A stretch of 64,000 nt of DNA from Achromobacter insuavis. GTDB lineage: Bacteria; Pseudomonadota; Gammaproteobacteria; Burkholderiales; Burkholderiaceae_B. The notes under the pieces are model-generated. The model saw only the letters and a list, made by a program, of their open reading frames with translations. It made no database searches and was not told where the DNA came from. Both the position numbers and the translations under genes were made by a program. Below are positions 35,430 through 44,575 of the stretch, piece after piece; positions within the stretch are counted from its first letter, which is position 1, and each line of letters opens with the position of its first letter. Location of the stretch: the NCBI RefSeq assembly GCF_902859645.1, contig NZ_CADIJR010000013.1, positions 1-64,000 of the forward strand, in the 5' to 3' direction.

Positions 35430-37436
35430 ATGCAGGCTCAAGGTGTGTTGTTCGGGCAGATCGCCGCCGTGTTCGGCATCGTGATCGCCGGTGTGTGGGT
35501 TGCCACGCAATGGACAGCCGCAGCCTTGGGCTACCAACTACGCCTGGGCTCGCCCTGGTTCGACTTCCACGGCAAGCCGGTCTATTACCCGTGGAAGCTT
35601 TTCGAGTGGTGGTTCTTCTTCGATGCCTACGCGCCGCAGGTCTTCGACACCGGCGGCATGATCGCGGCAAGCAGCGGCCTGCTGGCCGTGGCGGTCGCCA
35701 TCGCCATGTCGGTGTGGCGCTCGCGCCAGGCGCGCAAAGTGACGACCTATGGCTCGGCCCGCTGGGCCGATGCCGCCGACATTCGCAAGGCCGGGCTGAC
35801 GCAGCCTGCTGGCGTCTTTCTCGGCCAGCATGACGGCCACTACCTGCGGCACGAAGGGCCGGAACACGTCCTGACCTTTGCGCCGACGCGCTCCGGCAAG
35901 GGCGTGGGCCTGGTGGTGCCGACGCTGCTGTCCTGGCCGGCATCCGCCGTCATCCATGACATAAAGGGTGAGAACTGGCAGATCACCGCTGGCTGGCGCA
36001 GTCGATTCAGCCACTGCCTGCTGTTCAACCCGACCGATGCCAGTTCAGCGGCCTACAACCCGCTGCTGGAAGTAAGGCGCGGCGCGCATGAGGTACGCGA
36101 CGTGCAGAACATCGCCGATATCCTGGTCGATCCCGAAGGCGCGCTGGAGAAACGCAACCACTGGGAAAAGACCAGCCACGCGCTGCTGGTCGGGGCGATC
36201 CTGCATGTGCTGTACGCGGGGGAAGACAAGACGCTGCGCGGCGTCGCCAACTTCCTCAGTGATCCGGCCAGCCCGTTCGAGCTGACCTTGCACCGGATGA
36301 TGACGACCAAGCACCTGGGCGGTGCCCAGCATCCCGTCGTTGCATCCGCTGCCCGCGAAGTGCTCAACAAGTCGGACAACGAGCGGTCGGGCGTGCTGTC
36401 CACCGCCATGTCGTTCCTTGGTCTGTACCGTGATCCGACCGTGGCGGAAGTCACTTCGCGCTGCGACTGGCGCATCGGCGACCTGATCGCAGCAGAGTAT
36501 CCGGTATCGCTGTATCTGGTAGTGCCGCCTTCCGACATTTCGCGCACCAAGCCGCTGATCCGGCTGATCCTCAACCAGATCGGCCGGCGGCTCACCGAAT
36601 CGCTCGATGGCAGTGACGGTATCGAGCGCCGGCACAAGCTGCTGCTGATGCTCGATGAGTTCCCGGCGCTTGGCCGTCTGGACTTCTTCGAGACGGCGCT
36701 GGCCTTCATGGCGGGCTACGGCATCCGCAGCTTTCTGATCGCGCAGTCGCTCAACCAGATCGACAAGGCGTACGGGCAGAACCATTCGATTCTGGACAAC
36801 TGCCATGTGCGCGTGACCTTCGCCACCAACGACGAACGAACCGCCAAGCGTATTTCAGAAACTTTGGGCACCGCCACTGAGTTGCGCGCCCAGCGCAACT
36901 ACGCAGGCCACCGGCTTGCACCGTGGCTGGGGCACCTGATGGTGTCACGCCAGGAAACCGCACGTCCGCTGCTGACGCCGGGCGAAGTGATGCAACTACC
37001 GACCGATGAAGCGGTGGTGATGGTGTCCAGCGTCGCACCGATCAAGGCGAAGAAGCTGCGCTACTTCGCCGACGCCAATTTCAAACAACGGGTATTGCCC
37101 CCGCCTGTAGTAACGGCTGGCCCCTACGCCGATGTACCGCCTGCACGACCTGACGATTGGAGCGGCCTGGCAATACCCGCGGTTCCTGCGGCACCGGCCA
37201 CGGCATCCGCCGATGACCTGGAGGCCTTGGGCTCGACTGACGACGGCGGCCCACGCCGCCAGCCCGAACTGTCGGAAGCCATCGCCTATGCCCCCGAGAT
37301 GGACGCCCCGACCAGCGATCTGTCGCTGCTCGATGACGACGACATGCCCCCGGTGCTTCCCGACCAGCTCGACCCCGCACTGCAACGCACGGCGCGACTG
37401 GCTTCTCTCGACCCCAACGACGGAATCAACCTATGA
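35430..37436 (+). CDS. traG: conjugative coupling protein TraG (VirD4 type)
   Basis: TraG links the relaxosome to the mating channel in the inner membrane. The 668-residue protein has two N-terminal membrane segments (about 5-25 and 60-90), Walker A in APTRSGKGVGLVVPTLLSWP (about 150-170), VIHDIKGENW, and Walker B-like LLLMLDEFPALGRL (near 405-418) followed by FFETALAFMAGYGIRSFLIA. The C-terminal 100 residues are acidic and Pro-rich. The ATG at 35430 follows GGAGG. The stop overlaps the next start by four bases. Confidence 0.95.
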   Translation: MQAQGVLFGQIAAVFGIVIAGVWVATQWTAAALGYQLRLGSPWFDFHGKPVYYPWKLFEWWFFFDAYAPQVFDTGGMIAASSGLLAVAVAIAMSVWRSRQARKVTTYGSARWADAADIRKAGLTQPAGVFLGQHDGHYLRHEGPEHVLTFAPTRSGKGVGLVVPTLLSWPASAVIHDIKGENWQITAGWRSRFSHCLLFNPTDASSAAYNPLLEVRRGAHEVRDVQNIADILVDPEGALEKRNHWEKTSHALLVGAILHVLYAGEDKTLRGVANFLSDPASPFELTLHRMMTTKHLGGAQHPVVASAAREVLNKSDNERSGVLSTAMSFLGLYRDPTVAEVTSRCDWRIGDLIAAEYPVSLYLVVPPSDISRTKPLIRLILNQIGRRLTESLDGSDGIERRHKLLLMLDEFPALGRLDFFETALAFMAGYGIRSFLIAQSLNQIDKAYGQNHSILDNCHVRVTFATNDERTAKRISETLGTATELRAQRNYAGHRLAPWLGHLMVSRQETARPLLTPGEVMQLPTDEAVVMVSSVAPIKAKKLRYFADANFKQRVLPPPVVTAGPYADVPPARPDDWSGLAIPAVPAAPATASADDLEALGSTDDGGPRRQPELSEAIAYAPEMDAPTSDLSLLDDDDMPPVLPDQLDPALQRTARLASLDPNDGINL

Positions 37437-37921
37437 GCCAATACCGATTGAACCTGTTCATTCAGCACGAGCACGCCAAGCGCCTGGACGAGCTAGCCAC
37501 GAAGAAAGGCGTCTCGAAGTCCAGCATCGTCGCCGCTGCCTTGGCGTCCTGGCTGTCGCCCGATGCTGGCGACCAGCGTGAGGCCGCCATCGCCAAGCGG
37601 CTGGATCGTCTGTCGCGGCAGGCCGAGCGTCTGGAGCGTGACCAGAACATCCAGATCGAAACGCTGGCGCTGTTCATCCGCTACTACCTGACCGTCAGTA
37701 CGCCGGTGCCCGAAGCCCATCAGGATGCGGCTCGCGCTCAGGGCAAGGCTCGTTTCGAGCAGTTCGTCGAACAGTTGGGTCGGCACCTGATGCGTGGCCG
37801 CAGCCTGGTGCGCGACGTGGTGGAAGAACTGCACCCCCAAGGTCGTGAGTTCGGCATGCGCATGGACGACGCGGCGGCGTTGGCCGAAGCCCATCAACGC
37901 ACAGCGGAGCGTGCGTCATGA
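37433..37921 (+). CDS. CopG/ribbon-helix-helix protein in the transfer operon
   Basis: The 162-residue protein begins with a ribbon-helix-helix-like segment (YRLNLFIQHEHAKRLDELAT, GVSKSSIVAAALASWL) and continues as a charged helical chain (KRLDRLSRQAERLERDQNIQ). It sits between traG and trbB in Tn4371-type elements and may autoregulate the trb operon. Overlaps of four bases link it to both neighbours. Confidence 0.85.
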   Translation: MSQYRLNLFIQHEHAKRLDELATKKGVSKSSIVAAALASWLSPDAGDQREAAIAKRLDRLSRQAERLERDQNIQIETLALFIRYYLTVSTPVPEAHQDAARAQGKARFEQFVEQLGRHLMRGRSLVRDVVEELHPQGREFGMRMDDAAALAEAHQRTAERAS

Positions 37922-38988
37922 GTGCCGTTCCACAGACCCCGCCCGATCCACGCTCATCCGCTGAGGCGTCCCAGGATCGCCGCATCCAGATGCTGCGCAC
38001 GGCGATGGGGCCGGTGATCGCTGCTGCGCTGGAAGACCCGGACGTTGTGGAGGTGATGCTTAACCCCGACCGGACATTGTGGGTGGATCGGCTGTCCTCT
38101 GGCCGTGCGCCGCTCGGCGTCGAACTGCCCGAGGCCGATGGCGAACGCATCATCCGCCTGGTGGCCGCCCACGTCGGTGCGGAGGTACATCGCGGCCAAC
38201 CGCTCTTGACTGCCGAGCTGCCGGAGACGGGCGAACGCTTCGAGGGCATCTTGCCGCCCGCTGCACCTGGCCCGGCCTTTGCGCTGCGCAAGCGTGCCGT
38301 GAGCATCATCGGTCTGGATCGCTATGTGGCCGAAGGCATCCTGACTGCTGGGCAGGCCGAGTTTCTGCGTCACGCCGTGCGCGAGCGGCACAACATCCTA
38401 ATCGCCGGAGGCACCAGTACCGGCAAGACCACGCTGGCCAATGCCTTGCTGGCCGAGATCGCCGCCACCGGCGACCGCGTACTGGTGCTCGAAGACACCA
38501 TCGAACTGCAATGCGCTGCCCGTGACCATGTGCCGCTGCGCACCCGCGCAGGCGTGGTGTCGATGCAAGAGCTGGTGCGCGCCACGATGCGGCTGCGCCC
38601 GGATCGCGTGATCGTCGGCGAAGTGCGCGGCGGCGAAGCGCTGGATCTGGTGAAGGTCTGGGGCACTGGCCACCCCGGTGGCATCGCCACCATCCATGCC
38701 GGCTCCGCCTTGGGTGCGCTGCTGCGCCTGGAACAACTGATCCTCGAAGTGGCGGTGCATCCGCCCCGCGCCCTGATCGCCGAGGCGGTCAATGTCGTGA
38801 TCCACATCGCAGGCCGTGGACGCAAGCGCCACGTCGAAACCATTTCTCGCGTCGTCGGTTTCGACGGCGAGGGCTACCGCCTGGCGGATGCGCTGGAAGC
38901 ACCGTTCTCCGAGCTTCCGCCGGTTCCTCTTGCAGCCGCTGCCGCTGCGCCTTCCTCGATCCCTGACCAACCTGGAGAACTGCCATGA
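37918..38988 (+). CDS. trbB: conjugal transfer ATPase TrbB (VirB11 type)
   Basis: TrbB is the hexameric traffic ATPase at the base of the mating-pair apparatus. The 356-residue protein has Walker A IAGGTSTGKTTLANALLAEI (about 161-180), the Asp box VLVLEDTIELQC, Walker B-like VIVGEVRGGEALDL and the His box GHPGGIATIHAGSALGALLR. The Pro-rich C-terminus is longer than the core needs. It starts the block of trb genes joined by short overlaps. Confidence 0.95.
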   Translation: MSAVPQTPPDPRSSAEASQDRRIQMLRTAMGPVIAAALEDPDVVEVMLNPDRTLWVDRLSSGRAPLGVELPEADGERIIRLVAAHVGAEVHRGQPLLTAELPETGERFEGILPPAAPGPAFALRKRAVSIIGLDRYVAEGILTAGQAEFLRHAVRERHNILIAGGTSTGKTTLANALLAEIAATGDRVLVLEDTIELQCAARDHVPLRTRAGVVSMQELVRATMRLRPDRVIVGEVRGGEALDLVKVWGTGHPGGIATIHAGSALGALLRLEQLILEVAVHPPRALIAEAVNVVIHIAGRGRKRHVETISRVVGFDGEGYRLADALEAPFSELPPVPLAAAAAAPSSIPDQPGELP

Positions 38989-39377
38989 CGCAGATGCACG
39001 TTCCTGCTTTCCGCTTTTCCGTAAATCCGCTTTCCCACCTGTCCAGCCTGGCACGACTGCGTAGCCTGGCCCGCCCCGCACGGCAAGGGCTGCTGCTGGC
39101 AGCGCTGCTGCTGTTCCTGGCCGGAACCGCGCAGGCGGCCGGTTCCTCGATGCCGTGGGAAGGCCCGCTGCAATCCATTTTGGAGTCGATCCAGGGGCCG
39201 GTGGCTCGCATCGTCGCGGTCATCATCATTATTGCGACGGGCCTGGCGCTGGCCTTCGGTGATACCAGCGGTGGCTTCCGCAAGCTGATTCAGATCGTCT
39301 TCGGCCTGTCCATCGCCTTCGCGGCTTCGAGCTTCTTCCTGTCGTTCTTTAGCTTCTCCGGCGGGGCCGTCGTATGA
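38985..39377 (+). CDS. trbC: conjugal pilin TrbC (VirB2 type)
   Basis: The 130-residue prepilin has a long N-terminal leader with a hydrophobic segment (GLLLAALLLFLAGTAQAAGS, cut likely after AQA near 46) and two membrane helices (IVAVIIIIATGLALAFGD, then LIQIVFGLSIAFAASSFF). After cleavage and TraF processing it builds the pilus. It overlaps trbB and trbD by four bases each. Confidence 0.9.
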   Translation: MTQMHVPAFRFSVNPLSHLSSLARLRSLARPARQGLLLAALLLFLAGTAQAAGSSMPWEGPLQSILESIQGPVARIVAVIIIIATGLALAFGDTSGGFRKLIQIVFGLSIAFAASSFFLSFFSFSGGAVV

Positions 39378-39643
39378 GCACGGCCACCGATCTTCCGGGG
39401 TTTGAAGTGCCGCTGCATCGCTCACTGACCGAGCCGATCCTGCTGGGCGGTGCGCCGCGCACCGTAGCGATCGCCAACGGCACGCTAGCCGCCGCCGTCG
39501 GGCTGGGCCTGCAACTGTGGATTCCCGGCGTGGTGATGTGGATCGTCGGCCATTCGCTGGCGGTTTGGGGGGCGCGTGTCGATCCGCAGTTCATGCAGGT
39601 CTTCGCCCGGCACATCAAACACAAGCCGCTGCTGGACGCATAG
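39374..39643 (+). CDS. trbD: conjugal transfer protein TrbD (VirB3 type)
   Basis: The 89-residue protein matches TrbD/VirB3: VPLHRSLTEPILLGGAPRTV, then a hydrophobic span (IANGTLAAAVGLGLQLWIPG) and HSLAVWGARVDPQFMQVFAR. It is an inner-membrane partner of TrbE in the pilus assembly platform. A 12-base gap to trbE holds GGGAGAAG. Confidence 0.92.
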   Translation: MSTATDLPGFEVPLHRSLTEPILLGGAPRTVAIANGTLAAAVGLGLQLWIPGVVMWIVGHSLAVWGARVDPQFMQVFARHIKHKPLLDA

Positions 39644-39655
39644 GGAGAAGCCGAC

Positions 39656-42106
39656 ATGCTGAACCTTGCCGAATACCGCCAGCGGCCAGCGCTCTTGGCC
39701 GACTGGTTGCCTTGGGCCGGGCTGATCGCGACGGGCGTGGTACTGAACAAGGATGGCTCGTTCCAGCGCACGGCACGCTTTCGCGGGCCGGATCTGGACA
39801 GCGCCACGCAAGGCGAACTAATAGCTACATCAGCGCGGCTGAACAACGCACTGCGCCGGCTTGGTTCGGGCTGGGCCTTGTTCATCGAAGCCGAGCGCCG
39901 CCCGGCAGCAGGCTATCCACGCTCCGAATTCCCGGAGCCGTTGTCATGGCTGGTGGATGAAGAACGCCGCGCGGCCTTCGAGGAATCCGGCCAGCATTTT
40001 GAGAGTGCCTATCACTTCACACTTGCCTATCTTCCACCAGAAGAGTCCCGCGCCCGCGCCGCCAAAATGCTCTATGAGAACCCGCCAGGCGATGGCGTGG
40101 ACTGGCGTGGGCGGCTGGAAGCCTTCGTGGCGGAAACGGATCGCGTGTTCGACTTGCTCGACGGCGTGATGCCGGAAATCGCCTGGCTCGATGACAGCCA
40201 GACACTGAGCTACCTGCACGCCACGGTGTCCATGCGGCGCTACCGCGTCGGTGTGCCCGACGTGCCGTTCCATATCGACGCACTGTTGGCCGACTGCGCC
40301 CTGGTCGGTGGTCTGGCGCCCATGCTGGGCGACCAGCACCTGCGCGTGGTGTCGGTGCGAGGCTTTCCGACTTCGACGTGGCCAGGGATTCTGGACGACC
40401 TCAACCGCCTGGGCTTTGGCTACCGCTGGAGCACGCGCTTTTTGTGCCTGGACAAAGCTGAGGCGGAAAAAGAACTCGGCCGCCTGCGCCGCCAGTGGTT
40501 TGCCAAACGCAAGAACGTCGTCGCGCTGTTGCGCGAAACGATCTTCCAGCAGGAAAGCCCGCTGGTCGATACCGATGCTAGCAACAAGGCGGCCGACGCC
40601 GATGCCGCCTTGCAGGAACTGGGCAGCGATCAAGTCGCTTTCGGCTACCTCACCGTCACTGTGACGGTGCTCGATGCCGACCCGGCCGTAGCCGACGAGA
40701 AGCTGCGCATGGTGGAGCGCGTCATCCAGGGCCGGGGCTTCGTGACCATCCCCGAGACCCTCAATGCAGTCGATGCCTGGCTGTCGTCCATCCCTGGCAA
40801 TGCCTATGCCAACGTGCGTCAGCCCATCGTCTCGACGCTGAACCTGGCGCACATGATGCCGCTGTCAGCGGTGTGGGCCGGGCCGGAGAAGAACGCGCAT
40901 CTGGATGGCCCGCCGTTGATCGTCACCCGCACCGATGGCGCGACGCCTTTTCGCTTGGTCACGCACATCGGCGACGTGGGCCACACGCTGGTCGCCGGGC
41001 CGACCGGCATGGGCAAGTCGGTCTTGCTCGCTACGCTGGCGATGCAGTTTCGCCGCTATCCCGGCTCGCGCATCTTCGCCTTCGATATGGGCCGCTCCAT
41101 GCGTGCCACAATCCTCGGGCTGGGCGGCGAGCATTACGACCTAGGCAATGACGGGGCGATTGCTTTCCAGCCATTGGCCCGCATCGACCAGGAGGGCTAC
41201 CGCACCTGGGCCGCCGAATGGGTGGAAGGCCGCCTGCTGCATGAAGGTGTCTCCATTGGCCCGGACGAGAAGGCCGCGATCTGGTCGGCACTCGGCAGCC
41301 TCGCCGGCGCGCCGGTGGAGCAGCGCACGCTGACGGGCCTCTCGGTGCTGCTGCAATCGAACGCACTGCGCCAGGCGCTCGCGCCCTATGTGCTGGGTGG
41401 TGCCCACGGCAAGCTGCTGGACGCCGATTCTGATCGGCTGGGTTCCGGCAGCGTGCAGGGCTTCGAGATGGAAGAGCTGATGCACAGCAAGGCGGCAGTG
41501 CTGGCCGTGCTGGGCTACCTGTTCGCCCGCTTCGATGAACGCTTCGACGGCGCGCCCACGCTGTTGATCCTCGATGAAGCCTGGCTGTTCCTCGATGATC
41601 CGGTGTTCGCTGCCCGCATCCGCCAGTGGCTCAAAACGCTGCGCAAGAAGAACGTCAGCGTCATCTTCGCCACGCAGTCGCTGGCCGACATCAAGGATTC
41701 AAGTATTGCACCGGCAGTGATCGAAAGCTGCGCCAGCCGGATTTTTCTCCCTAACCCACAGGCGACCGAGCCTCAGATCCGCACGATCTACGAGGGCTTC
41801 GGCCTCAACAGCCGCCAGATCGAGATCGTGGCGACCGCGCAGCCCAAGCGTGACTACTACTACCAATCGCGCCTGGGCAATCGCCTGTTCGACCTCGACC
41901 TGGGGCCAGCAACTTTGGCCTTCGCCGGGGCATCCACTCCGCAAGACCAACGCGACATGGATCGCGTGCTGCTGGACGCAGGCACACCGGGCTTCGCCGG
42001 TGCCTGGCTGCGTCATCGTGGCCTCGATTGGGCCGCTGATCTGCTGCCGTCCTCGCCGGCGGCAGCGTCCTTCCTCGCTTCTCAACCCCAGGAGGTTTCA
42101 CCATGA
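39656..42106 (+). CDS. trbE: conjugal transfer ATPase TrbE (VirB4 type)
   Basis: TrbE powers pilus assembly and substrate transfer. The 816-residue protein has an N-terminal CagE/VirB4 region (LNLAEYRQRPALLADWLPWA onward) and a C-terminal ATPase domain with Walker A VAGPTGMGKSVLLATLAMQF (about 446-465), FAFDMGRSMRATILGLGGEH and Walker B APTLLILDEAWLFLDDPVFA (about 635-655), followed by FATQSLADIKDSSIAP. Length is normal. It overlaps trbJ by four bases. Confidence 0.95.
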   Translation: MLNLAEYRQRPALLADWLPWAGLIATGVVLNKDGSFQRTARFRGPDLDSATQGELIATSARLNNALRRLGSGWALFIEAERRPAAGYPRSEFPEPLSWLVDEERRAAFEESGQHFESAYHFTLAYLPPEESRARAAKMLYENPPGDGVDWRGRLEAFVAETDRVFDLLDGVMPEIAWLDDSQTLSYLHATVSMRRYRVGVPDVPFHIDALLADCALVGGLAPMLGDQHLRVVSVRGFPTSTWPGILDDLNRLGFGYRWSTRFLCLDKAEAEKELGRLRRQWFAKRKNVVALLRETIFQQESPLVDTDASNKAADADAALQELGSDQVAFGYLTVTVTVLDADPAVADEKLRMVERVIQGRGFVTIPETLNAVDAWLSSIPGNAYANVRQPIVSTLNLAHMMPLSAVWAGPEKNAHLDGPPLIVTRTDGATPFRLVTHIGDVGHTLVAGPTGMGKSVLLATLAMQFRRYPGSRIFAFDMGRSMRATILGLGGEHYDLGNDGAIAFQPLARIDQEGYRTWAAEWVEGRLLHEGVSIGPDEKAAIWSALGSLAGAPVEQRTLTGLSVLLQSNALRQALAPYVLGGAHGKLLDADSDRLGSGSVQGFEMEELMHSKAAVLAVLGYLFARFDERFDGAPTLLILDEAWLFLDDPVFAARIRQWLKTLRKKNVSVIFATQSLADIKDSSIAPAVIESCASRIFLPNPQATEPQIRTIYEGFGLNSRQIEIVATAQPKRDYYYQSRLGNRLFDLDLGPATLAFAGASTPQDQRDMDRVLLDAGTPGFAGAWLRHRGLDWAADLLPSSPAAASFLASQPQEVSP

Positions 42107-42846
42107 AAACCCAACCCCGTTTGCGGTCCGTCTCGCTCGCCGCCGTGCTGTCGGCATCGCTGCTGGCCGTGCAGCCTGCATCCGCGCTGACGGTGTTCGA
42201 CCCGTCCAACTTCGTGCAGAACACGCTGACCGCCGTGCGCACGCTGGAGCAGATCAATAATCAGATCAACCAGCTTCAGAACGAAGCGCAGATGCTGATG
42301 AACCAGGCGCGCAATCTGACGAATCTGGACTTCAACATCGTCAATCGCCTGCGCTCGACGCTGGCGACCACCGAGCGGCTGATCGCCGAGGCTCGCGGCC
42401 TGGCCTACGACGTGCAGAGCATGGATGCTACCTTCGCCCGGCTGTACCCGGAGCAGTACGCCGCGACCGTCAGCGGCGACCAGATGCTGCGCGACGCGCA
42501 GGAACGCTGGAAGAACACCTTGAACGGCCTGCATACCGCGATGCGGATGCAGGCGCAGGTGTCGCAGAACCTGGCGCAAGACGAAAGCGCGCTGTCCGAC
42601 CTGGTCAGCCAGAGTCAGTCCGCCACCGGCGCACTGCAAGCCATGCAGGCGACCAATCAGCTTCTGGCCTTGCAGGCCAAGCAGTCGATCCAGGCGCAGC
42701 AGCTCCAGATCACGCAGGAACGCGCCGCCGCGCTGGAACTGGCACGCCAAGCAGCGGCTGTCGAACGCGGCCGGGAAGTGACGCGCCGCTTCCTAGGCGA
42801 CGGCACGCCATACACGCCGCAGCGCGTGGATTTCTACGGCAACTGA
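42103..42846 (+). CDS. trbJ: conjugal transfer protein TrbJ (VirB5 type)
   Basis: The 247-residue protein has a signal peptide (VSLAAVLSASLLAVQPASAL, cleavage near residue 28) and a helical body: FVQNTLTAVRTLEQINNQIN, LQNEAQMLMNQARNLTNLDF and Gln-rich coiled coils. VirB5-like proteins cap the pilus or act in the periplasm. The C-terminal RRFLGDGTPYTPQRVDFYG is typical of TrbJ. The lipoprotein gene follows after 12 bases. Confidence 0.92.
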   Translation: MKTQPRLRSVSLAAVLSASLLAVQPASALTVFDPSNFVQNTLTAVRTLEQINNQINQLQNEAQMLMNQARNLTNLDFNIVNRLRSTLATTERLIAEARGLAYDVQSMDATFARLYPEQYAATVSGDQMLRDAQERWKNTLNGLHTAMRMQAQVSQNLAQDESALSDLVSQSQSATGALQAMQATNQLLALQAKQSIQAQQLQITQERAAALELARQAAAVERGREVTRRFLGDGTPYTPQRVDFYGN

Positions 42847-42858
42847 CGGGAGACGGCC

Positions 42859-43173
42859 ATGCGATGCGTTTCCTTGCTGCTGCCCGTGCTGCTGGTCGCT
42901 TGCAGCCAGCAGCCGACCGAAGACCTGGCCGCAGCCTTGGCTGCCAATCCCGCGCGGCTCAAGGTTTTGCGTGCGCAGTGTGCAGCCGACCGGGCTACGG
43001 CAGGCGAAGACGCTTGCCTGGCTGCGGCTGAAGCCTTCCGGCGGCGCTTCTTCGCCGGTGAAACCGGGCCTGACGAGTTCCACACGCTGGCCGATCTGCC
43101 GCCGATCCCACCGAGCTTCGACACACCCATCAGTGACCAGGACGCCATGCCCTTCGAGGGGGACGTGCCATGA
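42859..43173 (+). CDS. trbK: entry-exclusion lipoprotein, TrbK-like
   Basis: The 104-residue protein has a very short lipoprotein signal (RCVSLLLPVLLVAC, Cys15) and the pattern ALAANPARLKVLRAQCAADR, CLAAAEAFRRRFFAG, similar to the protein at 34922-35194 (LAADPERLKELRLQC). Its place between trbJ and trbL is the trbK slot. In RP4, TrbK blocks entry of the same plasmid. The stop overlaps the trbL start. Confidence 0.8.
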   Translation: MRCVSLLLPVLLVACSQQPTEDLAAALAANPARLKVLRAQCAADRATAGEDACLAAAEAFRRRFFAGETGPDEFHTLADLPPIPPSFDTPISDQDAMPFEGDVP

Positions 43174-44558
43174 ATGACGTGACAGTGATCGACCGATTCC
43201 TCGCTACCTTCTCGCGCTACATCGACTCGGGCTTTGGGCTGCTGCAGGGCGAAGTCGCGTTCCTGACCGCCACGCTGATCGTCATCGACATGACCATCGC
43301 TGGGCTGTACTGGGCGATGAGCCACGCCACCGGCCAGGGCGATGACTTGATCGCAAAACTGCTGCGCAAGGTGCTTTACGTCGGCGCCTTCGCCTACATC
43401 ATCAACAACTTCAACTGGCTGGCCAGCATCGTCTTCCGCTCGTTCGCGGGCCTGGGCCTAACGGCCAGCGGCTCGACGATGAGCATGGGCGAATTTCTGC
43501 AACCGGGCCGCCTGGCCAAGACCGGCATCGACGCGGCAGCGCCGATTCTTGAGCAGATCAGCGACATGGCGGGCTTCCCCGAGGTGTTCGTGAACATGAC
43601 GCCCATCGTGGTCATGTTCCTGGCCTGGGCCGTGGTGATCCTGTGCTTCTTCGTGCTGGCGATCCAGCTTTTCATCACGTTGATCGAGTTCAAGCTGACC
43701 ACGCTGGCGGGCTTCGTGCTGGTGCCTTTCGCCTTGTGGAACAAGACCTCGTTCCTCGCCGAAAAGGTGCTGGGCAACGTGGTGTCCTCGGGCATCAAGG
43801 TGCTGGTGCTGGCCGTCATCGTTGGCATCGGCTCGGGCCTGTTTGCCGAGTTCCAAGTGCATCCGGCCGAGCCGTCCATCGACCATGCGGTGGTCATCAT
43901 GCTGGCCTCGCTCACGCTGCTGGCGTTGGGGATCTTCGGGCCGGGCATTGCCACCGGGCTGGTATCCGGTGCACCGCAGCTTGGCGCAGGCGCGATGGCT
44001 GGTGCTGCGATTGGTGCCGCAGGCGCGGCGGTTGCCGTAGGTGCCGCAGCCACCGGCGTGGGCGGTGCTGTGATGGCCGGTGCGCGCATGGCACCGGCTG
44101 CCGCCAAGCTCGCCGGGTCTGGTGCGCGGGCTGCAACCTCGGCGGCTGGCAGCGCGAAGTCGGCTTTCCAGGCCGGTTCCGCCGCTGCGGGCGGCGGAGC
44201 CAAGGGCGCGATGGCCGGGCTGGGCAGTGTTGCCAAGGGCGGCGCACAGGCCGCTGGCCAGCGCGCTGGTGCTGGCATCAAGGCAGCAGCGGCCAAGGCT
44301 GCAGCGCCATTCAAAGCAGGCTGGCAAGGCTCTGGTGCCGATGGCGGCTCAGGCGGTGGCACTGCGGGGCCAGCCGCCGCAGGCGATGCCGCTGGCAACA
44401 CAGCCAACGCGCAAAAACAAGAGCAGCCCGGTTGGGCCAAAAACCTGCAACGCCGCCAACGACTCATCCAGGCCACCACTACGGCCGCGCACACGCTGCG
44501 CGGTGGCGACGGCGGCGGTTCGGGCCAAGGCCCGAGCCTGCGGGATTCCGATAGCTGA
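43170..44558 (+). CDS. trbL: conjugal transfer protein TrbL (VirB6 type)
   Basis: The 462-residue protein has six or so membrane helices in the first 260 residues (EVAFLTATLIVIDMTIAGLY, VMFLAWAVVILCFFVLAIQL, LVLAVIVGIGSGLFAEF) and a long Ala/Gly-rich low-complexity tail (about 265-440) that ends with KNLQRRQRLIQATTTAAHTL. VirB6-like proteins form part of the inner-membrane channel. The repetitive tail makes the region rich in false open frames on other strands. Confidence 0.93.
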   Translation: MNDVTVIDRFLATFSRYIDSGFGLLQGEVAFLTATLIVIDMTIAGLYWAMSHATGQGDDLIAKLLRKVLYVGAFAYIINNFNWLASIVFRSFAGLGLTASGSTMSMGEFLQPGRLAKTGIDAAAPILEQISDMAGFPEVFVNMTPIVVMFLAWAVVILCFFVLAIQLFITLIEFKLTTLAGFVLVPFALWNKTSFLAEKVLGNVVSSGIKVLVLAVIVGIGSGLFAEFQVHPAEPSIDHAVVIMLASLTLLALGIFGPGIATGLVSGAPQLGAGAMAGAAIGAAGAAVAVGAAATGVGGAVMAGARMAPAAAKLAGSGARAATSAAGSAKSAFQAGSAAAGGGAKGAMAGLGSVAKGGAQAAGQRAGAGIKAAAAKAAAPFKAGWQGSGADGGSGGGTAGPAAAGDAAGNTANAQKQEQPGWAKNLQRRQRLIQATTTAAHTLRGGDGGGSGQGPSLRDSDS

Positions 44559-44575
44559 CTTTCAAGGAGAACTCC

